From: Flavobacteriales bacterium UBA5869
GTDB lineage: Bacteria; Bacteroidota; Bacteroidia; Flavobacteriales_D; Crocinitomicaceae
Direction: 5' to 3'
NCBI GenBank assembly: GCA_002432565.1
Contig: DJFP01000028.1
Span: 16,172-21,863 of the forward strand
Length of the DNA stretch: 5,692 nt
Below, one piece after another: positions 5,304 through 5,692 of this stretch; position 1 is the first letter of the stretch, and each line of letters starts with the position of its first letter. The notes below the pieces were generated by a model that did not search any database, was not told where the DNA came from, and saw only the letters and a program-made list of their open reading frames with translations. A program made the translations under genes and the position numbers.

Positions 5304-5692
5304 TTTCCTTTTTTGAAAGACGGGAACTTCATTTTATAAGCTACGGAGATCAATCCCTGGGAAATATTCTGAAGCCGTTTGCTTAGTAATCTTCTTTTCA
5401 GGACCGAAAGATGGTCTGTAAAAAGAACTCCTTCGATATGATCGTATTCGTGCTGAATGATGCGCGCTTTGTAGCCGTCAAACCATTCGTCATGGAACTG
5501 CCAGTTCTCATCGTAATACGTCATGCGGATTTTTTCCTTGCGGTAAACTTCCTCGCGGATTTTCGGGATACTCAGACAGCCTTCATGGAATCCCCATGCT
5601 TCGCCTTCCTCCTCTTCAATTATCGGATTGATAAAAACGCGCTTAAAACCTTCCATTCCTTCAGCACGCGGATCTTCTTCCTCATCCTCATC
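5300..5692 (-). CDS. def: Peptide deformylase (partial, 5' end off window)
   Basis: The last 130 codons of a deformylase; the frame is open to the right edge, so the internal Met at 5656 is not the start. The enzyme removes the formyl group from the initiator Met of new proteins in the cytoplasm, using an Fe2+ or Zn2+ ion. Two of three family motifs are visible: EGCLS (Cys at visible residue 39) and QHEYDH (His81, Glu82, His85), giving the three metal ligands and the catalytic Glu. Motif 1 (GxGLAAPQ) should lie in the roughly 65 missing residues, judging from the usual length near 195. The visible part begins with an acidic stretch DEDEEEDPRAEG, in the place where Bacteroidota deformylases carry a variable acidic loop. 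The C-terminus GVLFTDHLS and later RLQNISQG is typical of the phylum. Confidence 0.95.
   Translation of the reverse strand, partial: DEDEEEDPRAEGMEGFKRVFINPIIEEEEGEAWGFHEGCLSIPKIREEVYRKEKIRMTYYDENWQFHDEWFDGYKARIIQHEYDHIEGVLFTDHLSVLKRRLLSKRLQNISQGLISVAYKMKFPSFKKGK

Overview
The window looks like chromosome of a Bacteroidota bacterium, most likely order Flavobacteriales. Four things point there: a DnaQ-type exonuclease domain whose opening residues match the N-terminal proofreading module fused to DNA polymerase III alpha in that phylum; a peptide deformylase with a Bacteroidota-type C-terminus; a cluster of secreted DUF1573 proteins; and upstream elements of the TTTG / TAnnTTTG kind used by the Bacteroidota housekeeping sigma factor. 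All supported genes lie on the minus strand, so transcription runs from high to low coordinates. Both end genes are cut by the window edges.

In transcription order: the C-terminal two thirds of def (5692-5300), overlapping by 4 bp a small lipoprotein gene of unknown function (5303-4749). After a spacer with a good promoter come two DUF1573 genes 13 bp apart (4656-4210 and 4196-3822). A 418-bp spacer follows, rich in inverted repeats and possibly holding a decayed reading frame. Then come a third DUF1573 gene (3403-2966), a strong intrinsic terminator (about 2945-2912), a 717-residue secreted transglutaminase-fold protein (2858-705), a 297-bp spacer with CACAAAG repeats and a promoter, and the first 135 codons of the presumed dnaE (407-1).

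Functionally the window mixes housekeeping ends (N-terminal deformylation, replication) with a cell-envelope centre: one lipoprotein, three exported DUF1573 proteins and one exported protein with an intact Cys-His-Asp transglutaminase triad. The first and third DUF1573 proteins are about 70% identical over 105 aligned residues and are old tandem paralogs; the middle one is more divergent and lacks the common C-terminal strand. I see no mobile element, CRISPR array, rRNA or tRNA. I did not find a clear new multi-gene system; the most interesting material is the DUF1573 triplet with its shared Cys-x-Cys motif, the structured spacer 3404-3821, and the long uncharacterised tail of the transglutaminase-like protein.
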